Source of the DNA: Endocalyx cinctus
Taxonomy: Eukaryota; Ascomycota; Sordariomycetes; Amphisphaeriales; Apiosporaceae
Reading direction: 5' to 3'
Assembly: GCA_001600455.1 (NCBI GenBank)
Contig: BCKC01000003.1
Location: 4,820,754 to 4,884,753 of the forward strand
Length of the DNA: 64,000 nt
Of the stretch, positions 45,043 to 58,200 are shown piece after piece (position 1 is the first letter of the stretch; each line of letters starts with the position of its first letter). The position numbers and the translations under genes are program-made. Below the pieces are notes generated by a model. The model was given only the letters and a program-made list of their open reading frames with translations. It did not search any database and was not told the origin of the DNA.

Positions 45043-46317
45043 CTTCTCTTCACTCAATCCTCTATTTTCCTCTTTTCGAATAACTTATTGTTACTGGTGA
45101 GGATACTTGAATTACCAGCGCACGAGACAATGAATTCAGTCCTAGAAATGAAAGAAGGAGAAAAAAGCAAAAGGACGCGATTTTATCCTCCTTTTCTTCT
45201 TCTTCTTCTCTCTCCGTGTTTATCTTATGGGAATATGGCTTTATTTATATATACCTCCCTGGACCATATTCTTGCCTTGTTAGGAAGAAAACTCCACATG
45301 AAAGATTATATACGTTTATTACCTACCGCTTTGATCGTTAGGAGGCGGGGAAAACTAATACGACCTAAACCAAGGTCTTCTTAAGACGTACCGGTTATTT
45401 AGCCACATCTAGTCTAATCTATTCTAACTTCCCGAATGAAACCTGAGCCTGCTATTGACGAAAGCCAAGTGAATAAAATAGTTATGGATAAATCCCATAT
45501 TAGCACATGCGACGTCAAACAGGCCATCGTAGAGTTGCTCGTCTTTTTTTTGTCAGTAGCCCCAGGGGTGGCAAGGGGGCAGGGGGGCGATGCGACAACA
45601 GTTTAAACTGCATTTCCATTATATCATTGCTGTACAGAGGGACGGTTCATCCAGATCACCGGAAATATTTAGGTACACATGTCACAGCCTACACCGAGCT
45701 AGGTGTATACGCGAAAAGAACTGGCAGCTCCAGTATTCAACTGTGTCGCTTTTCTAGATGAAATTAAGCTTAGCTTTGCTAGTTGTACATAAAGACCTAA
45801 CTAGAGTCGGTCACATACACATTCGCACTGCTAGGGATATTGCAAAAGATGGAGACAACAAGACAACACCAATATTGTATAAGAGGAAAAAGAGACAAAG
45901 GTAATAGGAGAAAGGAAAGAAAAAAAAAGGAAAAATGTAAAACAAGAGTGCTAGGTTTGACCCATGGAAAAACATTCTTCCAATTGATCTTGAATTTAGT
46001 CCACCTAACAAAAAAAAAAAAGTGCATAGATCCTCGTCCTTTTCCCTTTCCTCCTTATACTTCCACGCACGTACGCCCCATCCTGTCCTATTCTGTCCCA
46101 TCTTACCCTGTTCCCTTAACGATGAAAACCTTATTTAACCCTTCTGATCACTTCATTAAAAACTGCTACATACCCAAGCACTGAAACTAGTGACATAGGA
46201 AAGCAGGGGGGTATCAACGGTACTTATACAAATGAAATTGTGCGTGCGTGCGATTGCTGGTCTGGATCCATCACTCTTGGAAAGTTGGGTTAACAGCCTC
46301 TAAAAATCCAACGCCCC
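45043..46317. other. Intergenic, no gene seen
   Basis: Contains a TTCTTCTTCTTCTTCTCTC tract near 45197-45215, A-rich runs near 45909-45930 and 46009-46021, and a G-rich block near 45560-45590. No coding signal. Confidence 0.5.
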
Positions 46318-49300
46318 TTACTTCTCATTAGAATAGTCTACCCATTTCTGAGTGCTTTTATCGAGCTTCCTCTCCACTTCATCGCCATATATCCTGAGGC
46401 GGTAAAAACAGGTGTGATCTGCTCCGTAATTACTGATAGCTCTAACGGTGATGTGGCTGGTGACAGCACCCATCAGGGCTAGCTCATCGCTGAGCTTGAA
46501 GATCTGTGTCCCGTCACTGCTTTCCTTGTAGATAAAGTGACCGATCTTGACCCAACCGTCGTTCAATACGACTTCTTTCGGAGTGTTTGGAAACGACCGT
46601 TCCGAGAATCCTTTCGCTTCGTTACGTAGGTTGACTTCCTCGATATAAGCCCATACTTCAATGTCCTTGGGCATTGCGCCCGGGTCGAGGGTCTGCGCTG
46701 GAAGAATGTGTTCGACAACGAGGTGCTGAGGTATAATGTCGCGGCTCAGTATGACCGAGACATTATTCGTTCCCACGCCAAATCCTCTGCTGTCCGGCCC
46801 GGCACAGAAACATTCCCCTTCCTCTGACCATGGCTGCAGGGCTGAAGTTCGCGGCTGCGGTCTGTACGTTTGCCGATCATACCACTTTTTGCTCTTGAAA
46901 AAATTCCTAGGCATTTTCCACACTGGAGAGGTGTGCTTAGGGTCAATCATGGCACCGGATCCTATGCCGAAAAAGTTGACCTGGTTGAAGATATTCTCGT
47001 ATGCCGCGCCGCGCAGACGGCCGTTGGCAATGGCGTTTAACATGGCGCTGGCGCTGGCCTTCTGAATAAGCTTGTTGCAAATAGTCTTAACTTCTTCGGC
47101 AGTCAATCCACCTCTTCCTGAAGACCCATAAGACTTGGCAAAGTTCATGACGGTTTCAGACAAGCGCTCGATTCGTCCATCCAGAGAGTCCAACTCCGTT
47201 CGAATCTCTTTTCGATACGACTCTATCTCTGACCTAAACAGAGCCATGAATTCATCCTTACCCATAATAATACCGCCCTTAGATTTATTCTTTACTGCAT
47301 TTTTATTCTGTCTCACCCAGTTTGTCCAGCTTTCCGTCTCAACAGCGTCGTCATCAACTTCAGTTGCTATGCGATCCATAACATCCTCAGTTGTCATTGA
47401 CGCAAAACCTGGCGCGGATGCCTCCGGGTTTGGGACGGGAGGTGCAGTGGTTGTTTCCTCAGTCACCGAGACAGGCTGTTTTAAGGATACAATCGTGGTA
47501 CTTTCTTTGGTAGGTTCAACCAGCGAGGTAGCGGTAGGTTTCGTACCTTCGATTTTCGACGGCGAAGGAAATATACCTGGAAATGGTAAACCCATAAAGA
47601 GAGAATCGGCACCTATTATGGTCTTTACCCCTTCCCAGAAGTCGGAAGTTATTAGTGGGGTACCATTTTCGCCTTCATTGACATAAATGGACGGCGGTAA
47701 TTTGTCTCTCACTTTATCCTCTACCGTATTCCAAACCTCTTCTGAAATAACAGAGCGCTGAGGGGGTGTGGAGAGAGTTGAAGGGCCGGGTGTGGGTGCC
47801 AAGCTTGCCAAGCCATTCAAGATACCGGTGACCAAGCCGGCCAAGCCAGAGATAATCCCAAGTATTAAGTAAAACACACCGGTCACGATACCAACTATGA
47901 CACGCATAACGGAGCGGATATCCACGACTGTACGATTGGCTGCTCGGTTGAGGAGCTCCGCGGCTATAAAGCAAAGAATAAAGGCAGCAAGAGAAATGAA
48001 CATGGGTGATACAGCGCTTCCGGTTGGCATCCGGGCTCTGAACCAGATTACCAAGTTTTCCAAGAATCTAGAAGTCGTGTCGAGAAAAGGGATCCGCATT
48101 GGAGGTGATTGAGGCCTAGGAGCTGCTTTAGCCCTAGCTTTGTTTAATGCGTCAACTATCCGTTTGGTCTCTGCCGGGTCCGTGGTCATGCCTGTTATCA
48201 GCTTCTCTATACTGGTTATTTCAGAAGGAGTAAGGTCAGTAACTGGTATTTGGGCTTTAGGAGGAGGAAGTTTTGCCTGGGTGTTGGGTGGGTAACGCAT
48301 GTCTTTGATAAGTTTGTCGACTTTTTTCCTATCATCATCAGTTAAACCGTCGGCGCCTACTTTATTTGCTGCTGTTGTTTTCTTTTTCGCTTGTTGGGAT
48401 ACTTTCTTCGCATTCTTCTTGGCTGCTTCGACTGCCTTCTTTGCTTTAGCAGCTTCTGCGGCCAGTTTCTTCGCATCGGCTTGGTTCTTTTTATTAGCCT
48501 CCTCAGCTTTCTTCTTTGCTTCGTCCGCGATCGTTTTAGCTTCTTCAACTTTTTTCTTTGCCTCCTCAGCTTGCTTTGTTAGCTTATTCGAGCCAGCAGA
48601 GCCAGCAGATCCAGCAGCGGCATTAGCACCAGCAGCACCAGCAGTCTGATTTACGTCTTCGGGAGGCGGGAGTTCATCTTCAGGAAATGGATACGTGGGA
48701 CCAGACGCAGTTCCAGAATCTATGTGATGAGGTTTGAGTGTCGTATCATGTATTTCAACACCATGCTTTTCAAATATGCTCTGATACGTTAAAGGCGAAT
48801 CAACAGAGGCATTCCTATATAGCCCAGTCTCATAGTTAAAGCTTCGTGATGTGTCTGGTCTAGCAGGGCTGTATGGTACCGACGTTCCTCTCCCACGAGG
48901 CATTCCGTAGAAAGGTCTGGTTTCACTCGCATAATCACGAGGGCTAGCATTACCAATGAACGAATTTTGATTCGGCTGCTCGAGTTGTATCCTTTTAAGC
49001 AATCCAGTATCCTTATGTTCACGCTCATCATAGTAAAGCGGACCTCGATAAGACGGCTGGTGAGGTGCTAAATGATTGAGGCTCGGTGTGTTTTGACCGT
49101 CGTCGGACTCATCGTCTGTGTAATCTTCGTAATCGCCTGGCGGTGTGAGATAATCACTACCATTGCCTACTTTGTTGCGAGATGCATTGCTGGGAGTTTT
49201 ACCTGGGGACTTATTAGAGGACGAGCCTCCTGTTGGGATGCTAGAACTCGAAACATTCGGTGCAGCAGTATTTGAGTTTGCTGGTTTGTTTTGGGGCTGA

Positions 49301-50028
49301 CTTGGGCTGGATGGTGGGACGGATGTACCAGCAGGCGCCGGTGGAAAGCCACTGCGAGAAAAAAAAAGTTAGTATAGTTATGCTTAATAGGAGCGAGTGG
49401 GAAAACGAGAATGCCTGTGGAGAGGGATATTTTAACGGCACAGCGTGGAAGAGGTTGCTTCTATGATAGTCTAGTAAGAAATAACTCGAGATATTACTCA
49501 CGGGTTACCGCTAATCGATGCATAATTAGGTGGCAGATTAACGGGCGGAACATTACTAGGCGGGACGTTACCGGAAGGAGCGCCACCAGGCGGAATGTTG
49601 CCAGGAGGAACATTGCCCGGAGGAGCGCCACCAGTCGGAATATTGCTAGGTGGGACGTTACCAGACGGCTTATAGCCAGGCGGCACGTTGCCGTGAGGAA
49701 GACCCGATTGGCCGGATGAGGAAACACCGGCTTTGGCGAAAGCTTCGCTAAGACTGGTAGGCATGCCGAATTTCCCACCTTTACCATGCACCTTCTTCAT
49801 AAACTTGATGTCCTCATCATCTTCATTGACGGGCGCATGGGAATAGGATTTTCCTTTCCTAGTGGAGATTGGGTCGAGGTTGATAAGCGTATTTACGCCG
49901 TAAGACCCATCATGCACGGGGTATAAGCTGGGAAGATCCGATGGAAGCGGCTCGCGATATGGCCCCTTAGCCTGAATTTCCGATGAAGGAGGCGATTTGG
50001 TGCCTCGTAGCCGTGAGCGTGTTTGCAT
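46318..50028 (-). CDS. SUN-domain nuclear-envelope protein, 1186 aa
   Basis: Inner-nuclear-membrane half of a LINC complex; its lumenal SUN domain binds KASH peptides to tie chromatin or the spindle pole body to the cytoskeleton. Exons are 50028-49502 and 49351-46318; the intron has a TACTAAC branch point. Residues 113-167 are eleven pentapeptide repeats of the G-N-V-P-P type. Residues about 430-507 are an Ala/Lys/Glu-rich helix (likely coiled coil). Hydrophobic segments begin with SPMFISLAAFILCFIAAELL, followed by a long stretch of Gly-rich hydrophobic sequence (about 620-690). About residues 975-1186 form the SUN domain, with PQHLVVEHI, WAYIEEVN, and the C-terminal HTCFYRLRIYGDE. The order Pro-rich nucleoplasmic tail, TM, SUN fits fungal Sad1/Mps3-type proteins. 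Confidence 0.9.
49528..49692 (-). repeat. Coding minisatellite: 11 pentapeptide repeats
   Basis: Fifteen-base units in frame encode (G/S/V)-(N/G/Y)-(V/I/A/K/L)-P-(P/S/T), e.g. GNVPP, SNIPT, GGAPP. They lie in exon 1 of the SUN-domain gene. Units are diverged at synonymous sites, so the array is not newly made. Confidence 0.85.
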
Positions 50029-51648
50029 GGCCGTTATGCCCTAGCCTTGCACGCCGAACAACGCAGTACGATTGGGGGCTGACAACTTGATCAAGAATTA
50101 ATATTTTAAAATCATCAAAATACAGAAATAAAGCTTGGGGACTTTACCGAATGATATACCGGGCGCGAGAAGAAAAAAAAAGAATCCAACGTCAAGACGT
50201 CGTATCAACTCATATGTAAAGTGAAGATATCCTCAAGAAAGGAAGAAGAAAAAGGTGAAGTTGTTGATCTTAGGATAATTCTTCCTCTATCCACAGTTGA
50301 ATGAAGAGGATGAATGAGCATGTAAAAGAAATGATGAGAGTAGGCTAGGTTAGGTGCTAGGCGATAGATGAATGATTTTGCCAAGAGGAATACTCTGGAA
50401 TTCTGAAAGCGGCAATGGAGAGACGATGGACAAGAGATGGTCTGGGTATTCAAAGCTTTGTAAAATGTTTACTTGACTACCGAGCCGCCAAAGGATACCG
50501 GGTTCGGTCAAGTATGAGAACAAAGACACAATTTAACGATGGTCGGAAATATCTGAGATATGCGACTGACAAGATACATTGATACGAACTAAGTTCCTTC
50601 CGAAGACGGGTTCTGAGGCATGAGTTGCGACTGATGGGGTAACGTATTAAAATAATAGGAAAATTAATGATTAAAAAAAAAGAAACGGAATAAATCACTG
50701 GAATGTTAAAAGATGGAAGAAGTAAAAAGTCATGACATTCGTAACGTGAATTTTGAAAGTGGTTATGAGGAATGTAGAAAATCTAATATGACGACGAGCC
50801 GGATCGCGTGAAGTCGCGGTGACTTGGTTTAGGTACTTGGCGTGTCGCCTGTTCTAGTATATTAGAGTGATGTATCAATTAAAATTCAGCATTGAAAAGG
50901 GCCTAGGTCCACTAAACCGGACGACGGTTATTAACCCAAACGCCACGATTCTTAAGTACCTAGGTACCTTAGTAGATTAGTGCACTAATTGTGACCCCAC
51001 CAAGATGTGGCATGTGGCTTGTTGTCCCAGCCACCCTGCCACCATGTTTCAATACAGTAGAATACTTCTATAGAGTTTCCATGTGCACTGTACCATTTTA
51101 TATTTTCAACTCTACTCCATATTCCATACACATATGGAATTCAGAAGATTTAATATTTGATCACGTCGTCGCACTAGAACATCGATATATTCAATCAAAT
51201 ATGAATAGAAAGCTTATCGGTTAATAAGCATTACTTTATATGTGCTTGCGGATATGATGCAGCATATGTACCTACCTATACATATGTAGTATCCATTATA
51301 CCGAACTACTCGCTAGGCACACGACGTTTAGGCGCATGAATACCAACTAACTGAAACGGCTACGGTAGACAGTGGATATAATTTTATCAGGTACATTGAC
51401 TTATAGAGGTAACTGGAGGGGTAGTGTGATAATTGAAACATGCTGTGTGGACATGCCCCTCATCAATTCAGAATTGCCCAGTTAAAACATTGTGATCGTC
51501 ATTTTCTCCTTCACCGTCCTTATTCATCTTTTCAAAGCACATTTTAATCACCCTCTCTACCTTTATAACATAGCATAGGAATTGTGTTTGTTTTCCTTGA
51601 ATAATTGCCTACGGAACTTTTGTTTATTGTCTAAATAAACTCGATATA
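50029..51648. promoter_or_regulatory. Divergent promoter region of the SUN and epimerase genes
   Basis: 1.6 kb without a supported gene. It contains GTACCTAGGTACC-type palindromic words near 50953-50975 and TAGGCTAGGTTAGGTGCTAG near 50341-50362. No known operator was recognised. Confidence 0.5.
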
Positions 51649-52990
<1,342 letters not shown>

Positions 52991-55206
52991 GACGCATGCA
53001 TCTACAGCCGATGAATGAATATGCAGTCCGATAAAAATGACTTGTGTGCGGTGTTGAATTGGATGCTTCAAGAAAAAAAGAAAAAGAAAAAAAACCCTTT
53101 TACAGACTTGGTGAGGCACATTAGAATATTTCGATACGATAAAAGTAAGGTGAAATACAAAAATCAAGTCAGACAAGACGCGAATAATATGACTATTAAG
53201 ACAACTATTTTCGTCCTATCATGAGTAGACAGCACGAATATCAGTCTGCCTCGTCCAATATTTCATCTGATTTTATCTGATTTTTTTTTTTTTATTATAG
53301 TATTCCTGACCACCTGCTCGTATTCGTTGCAGGAGAGTAGTGAACCAACACGTTGATGAATGAAACTTACTTTTCAACAGCTTCGGGGGCTATGTCCCCG
53401 CCCGCCAGTATCAGTCATCTGGTGAATAGTGTCTCACCTCTGTCCACTATAGGTTCGAAATATGGGTAAACGTTGTGGAGGCAGGTTAGATCTCTTTGCC
53501 GACACCATTCGCCCGGAGCTAATCCGCAAAGCCCATATTTTATATCACACATCCATGGATTACGGTACCGTTTTTACTTCGATTTGTCTGCGATTTATTG
53601 GAACAAAATAGCTGCCATCGATGTACTGTACCCAAGACTGGGTTTATCTTAGGTAATTGGTGTAGCGACACTTCCCATCTCGAACGAATTATATTTCTTT
53701 TCTTTGCTACTATGCACATCGAATGGTCGATCTGTTGTGGCTTATACTTGGGTACCGGGTAAACTACGTGTAGACATTGATCGTAATGGATATTTTATGT
53801 TGTCGTGAAACTAGGCATCAGTCAATTTAAGGTTTCACCTAATGAAGGAATTGATATCTGCAGCCAAGAGAAGGATGGATTCTTAACGTCTTTACTATGT
53901 CGTCATGTACATATGTACGCGTGGATAAACGTGGCGCTGTCAACGTCGAGTACATCCCAAAATCAGAATTGGAGGAAGAAAGGAAGAAAGAAAAGAAGAA
54001 GAAAGAAAAAAACGCTCGGCATCATGTTGCACGATGAATCTTCTGGCGCTATGGGATCTATTGAATCCTCCGTATGGAGTAGTAGATACAAAATAAATGA
54101 CCACATATGGATCCATCTTGTCTGCCTGTGCGTGAGCTAAACTTCAAATTTCTCTCTTTTATACGGAGTACTAGGTACACTATACTACTAATGTCCACTA
54201 TATGTAGAGAGGGGGGGCAAATAACGGGGCACACGGGACACAACCGGGAGCTTCAAGGGGGATAATACAGGGGCAGTGCAGGGGTTGCATCGTCACTAAA
54301 TAGCCCGGAACTTCAGGGATTAACCACTAAGGTACGTCCTACCTATCCTACCTTGTCGCTGGTCGAATCAATGGCTGGTTGATACTTTACCGTCACTAGA
54401 TCACCACTGTTGCCCTCGTACGGCGCATACGCGACAACTAAGCACAAGCTAGGTTAAGGAGTTTATCTCAGGCATTAAAACGTCCACATATTGGTCTTGG
54501 TCTGATCGAATGTAACATAAGATTTTATCTTGGGATCTTCGTAACATTTCTCTGTTTTTTTTTTTTAGTTTCTTCTTCCTTTCTATTTTGACTCTCCTTT
54601 TTTTCCCTTCCTCTTTACTATATACAAATCATTATAAAATAAAAAAAAGAAAGAGGACAAAAAAAAAAAAAAAAACATTCGTTTATTCTGTTTCAATGTC
54701 ACTCATTATCAAGATATTATATTGAATCCCATATACCCGTGGACCTAACCTACCTAGCAACTGCATTAGTTTATAGTGAAGAGTACCAGCTGAACTTCAT
54801 CCCACTATATACCTACATATTTCTTCAGGGCTGTACCCCAAAGAGGTTCTTTAATCGAGTACTTCAAGAATCGAGATGAGGCTATGAAATGTTCGGACCA
54901 CCTATTAGCCATTTTGACCTGGATGAAGTTTCATATATTCTCCTCCACCACAGCCCTCGATAACCAAAAATTTATTATCCTATCTGAAACATTCTGATTT
55001 TATCTCGTAAAATTCCCATTCAACTTTTTCACTATTCTCATAATTATTTCCTACGGTTACATTAATCCCGGTGAAAATCCATCCCATCACCCCGGGATTT
55101 GTGTGTAGATCTCTTTCTTTTCTTTTTCTTTTTTTCTTTTTTCCTCTGTCTATCTTCTTACGTGAAGTTAGATCCTCACTGCACATGAAATAAATAACTT
55201 GGGACG
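52991..55206. other. 2.2-kb intergenic region, no gene seen
   Basis: Holds homopolymer tracts (53281-53293, 54550-54567, 54659-54675), a block of AGGGG/CAGGGG words near 54210-54290, and CTACCTAG words. The frame at 53805-54140 is mostly Lys/Arg low complexity and is not called. It includes the promoter of the large ankyrin gene. Confidence 0.5.
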
Positions 55207-58200
55207 ATGGAACACTTGCAAGTTCGAGACCAACTTGTTCGAGAAGATCACTTGGATCGACTAAACGAGCTCGGCCAAGATTGGGGTGTTAGCAATCAAC
55301 CTCCGTTGTCCCCTTTACCGAGACCGGAGCAACCTGTATCTTACAGAACAGAAAATGACGAGATATCGGCTGAAGACCTTCTTCAAAAATATCGATTCGC
55401 CGCGTCGGGACATCCCCAAAGCAAGGGGAGTCTGACGCGGGCTTTTACGGCTGGCAAGAAGAAAACTTGGGAATACAAGGAGATATATAGCGTCTTAGTA
55501 TCTCATATTACCAACCGAGGCTCTCCGGGCGTCGCCGAGGCCCTCATCATTAAATTAAATTCCACCGGTGGAAATTTGAACCTTGCGCAGAAGACGCGAA
55601 CAAGCTTACTTAGCAGAAGAAAGACGCTTGACCTGTCCGAACGAAGCCAAGTTCTCCAGATCGCTGTTAAAAATGCACACGTGGAGATGGTTGAGGTGCT
55701 GCTACCTTACGCCGACGCTCTCAGTTTAGACACCGCCTTGCCTCTCGCCATTCAGTCGCAAAATGAAGTGATCACCGAGCTTCTCATAAGGTACGGCGCA
55801 AACGCATCGCAGACACCAGATGGCCAAGAGGCCTTTCGACAAGCTTGCGCCGTCGGCGGTCAGGCGAACATAGTTTCGCTTATCTTGGGATCCGACGGTC
55901 GCCCGTCTGCGGAATGGGTCTCGCAATCCATGGTGGAGGCCGCTAGGGTAGGATGTCTAGAAACCGTCACGCAGCTGAGCCAATCCACCGCAGATGGAAA
56001 CCACGACGGCTGCGCCGCCTTGAAGGCTGCCGTGGGTCTTTGTAGGAAAGATATCGCTCTAGCTATCATACTTGGTAATAAGCCTCCCGCGAGGCCAGGT
56101 ATCAACGAAGCATTCGACCAGCTCATGGATCATGAAGGCATCAATCCAAACGAAAAGATGGCGTTAACCGAGATATTACTCTGCGGCGGTGCCGACGGCG
56201 ATTCGGTAGCTCAGGCGCTGGTCCAGGCGAGTGCGAAGGTCTTCATTGAGATGGTTCATCTATTGGTCACCCACCGTGCATCCCTGGAATACCAAGATGC
56301 CATAGCCCTGCGAAAAGCCATCTCCAAGGGGAAAATTGATCTGGTGGAGATTATGCTCGGAGGGAGGTCTACGATCGGTCCGACGTACGCGTCAGAATGT
56401 GTTGAACTTCTCCCTAAAAAGATGAGATTCGAGGATCGTCATTCACTTCTCACCCTCTTATTAAAGAAAGGCGCTTCGGGAAGTCCGTTAGACGAGGCCT
56501 TGGTTGACGCCACCGATGCCGGCGATGTCGAGTCTGCAAAATTACTTCTAACACCGTTGTTTCCCGGCGGTAAAATCGTCGGGAGTAAAGATCTCAAGAG
56601 AGGACCGCGGAGTATGATATTTGAGCGCCATGAAACCGCTTCAGCGGATCATAAAGGTGGATTGGCCTTACAAATCGCCGTTAAGAAGGGAGACGTCGCC
56701 ATTGCCAGCCTCATCCTGTCCAACAGACCGCCTTCTCCGATAGCCCTCGCGCAAATTTTTCCAAGCACGAGAAACCTGCCGCGTTCGGAGCGGTACCAGA
56801 TTACCGAACAGTTCCTCAAGGCCGGACTTACCGGCCCCACCGTCCACTCTGCCCTCGAGAACGCGATTGACGAGAAGCCGCCTCGTCACGACGAAAAGTT
56901 GATCTCTCTGTTTCTCCGATACAACGCGGACGTCAATTTTAACGAAGGTCATAGCATTACGGCCGCTATATCTCAGAGAGATATGCCCCTCTTGGATCGG
57001 TTACTCCAAAACAAGCCGACAATCCAAATTGCCGCTAAGGCAATTCCTCGGGCGATGGAAGTTGACGATCATAATATGAGACTGAGGATGGTAAATATGC
57101 TCTTGGGTGCTGGTGCCTCGCAGGGAGGTCCCGAGGTGTCTGCAGCTGTCGATAAGGTGGTGCTCGTAGACCCCTGCGATAAGCGATTATTAAAAGTATT
57201 ACTCCAGCAGGGTAATGCAGACGTGAACCTGAGCGAAGGCATCGCTGTTGAACACGCCGCCCGGAACCCAGATCCCGATATCATCGAGATGATCGTTCAG
57301 CTCGGTCAGCCCAACCCTCAAAGTCTGGAGAGGGGTTTGAAAAGCCTCTCTCCGTTACCATCCAACGTCATTAAGGCGCAAAAACTGAACTCGATATTAA
57401 CTCACACCAAATCAAAGGACCTGATTAATACCTTGCTTGTTGAAGAGGTCCAATCTATACTAAAAATAAAACCAATGCAGCGGAATCATTCGGCCTTAAA
57501 CACCCTTCTCGCGAACGGGGCAGATATCAACGCTAAAAACGCGGAAGCCTTATGTCGATCAGTGGGTGCAGCAGATATGCAGCTGGTTGAGGCCCTATTT
57601 ATAACACCTCCCGTACCTATGTCTTTAGCATTTGCCATGCCCCACGCCCTTCGCATTCGTGACCCGATGGATAGGTTGACATTTGCGCAGAAAATTCTCG
57701 AAGGAGGAATGCCCGCGAACGAAGTCAATAGAGCGTTGGTGTTTGCCGTTCAAACTTACCCAGACGATATCCCGCTTATCAATTCTCTTCTCTCGCATGC
57801 CGATACGGAAGACGGTGCGGCCCTGATCGAGGCCATAAAGAACGAAAAGCAGGATATCGTTGATTTGCTTCTGCAGAAGAAAAGTTTTGCGGTTGATGTT
57901 CTTAACAATGGCTTTTCTCACGCGTCAAAGGGTAGGAATAGAAGGACTCGAAGCATTTCTTGCAGCAACTTGCTCAAGGCGGGAGCATCGGGAGAAGTCG
58001 TCTCCGATGCGCTGTTGGCAGCTGCTACGGATGGCGATTTGGATTTCGGTACGATCCTAGTACAGAATGGTGGTAGCGTTGAGTACAAAGATGGTCAGGC
58101 CATCGTCGAGTCATGTAAATCGGGCACCGTCGATGTCCTGAGGATGCTCCTTGCCGGCAAAGGGGAAGTAAGCCAACAGACTCTGCAGAGAGGCTTCCAA

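Noticed and set aside
53805..54140. 111-residue frame before the large ankyrin gene
   Set aside because: Its core is Lys/Arg low complexity from a GAAGAAAGAAA tract; no domain or signal is seen.
54205..54290. Repeated AGGGG/CAGGGG words as stress-response (STRE) elements
   Set aside because: They lie about 1 kb before the nearest start codon in a generally G-rich block; not specific enough.
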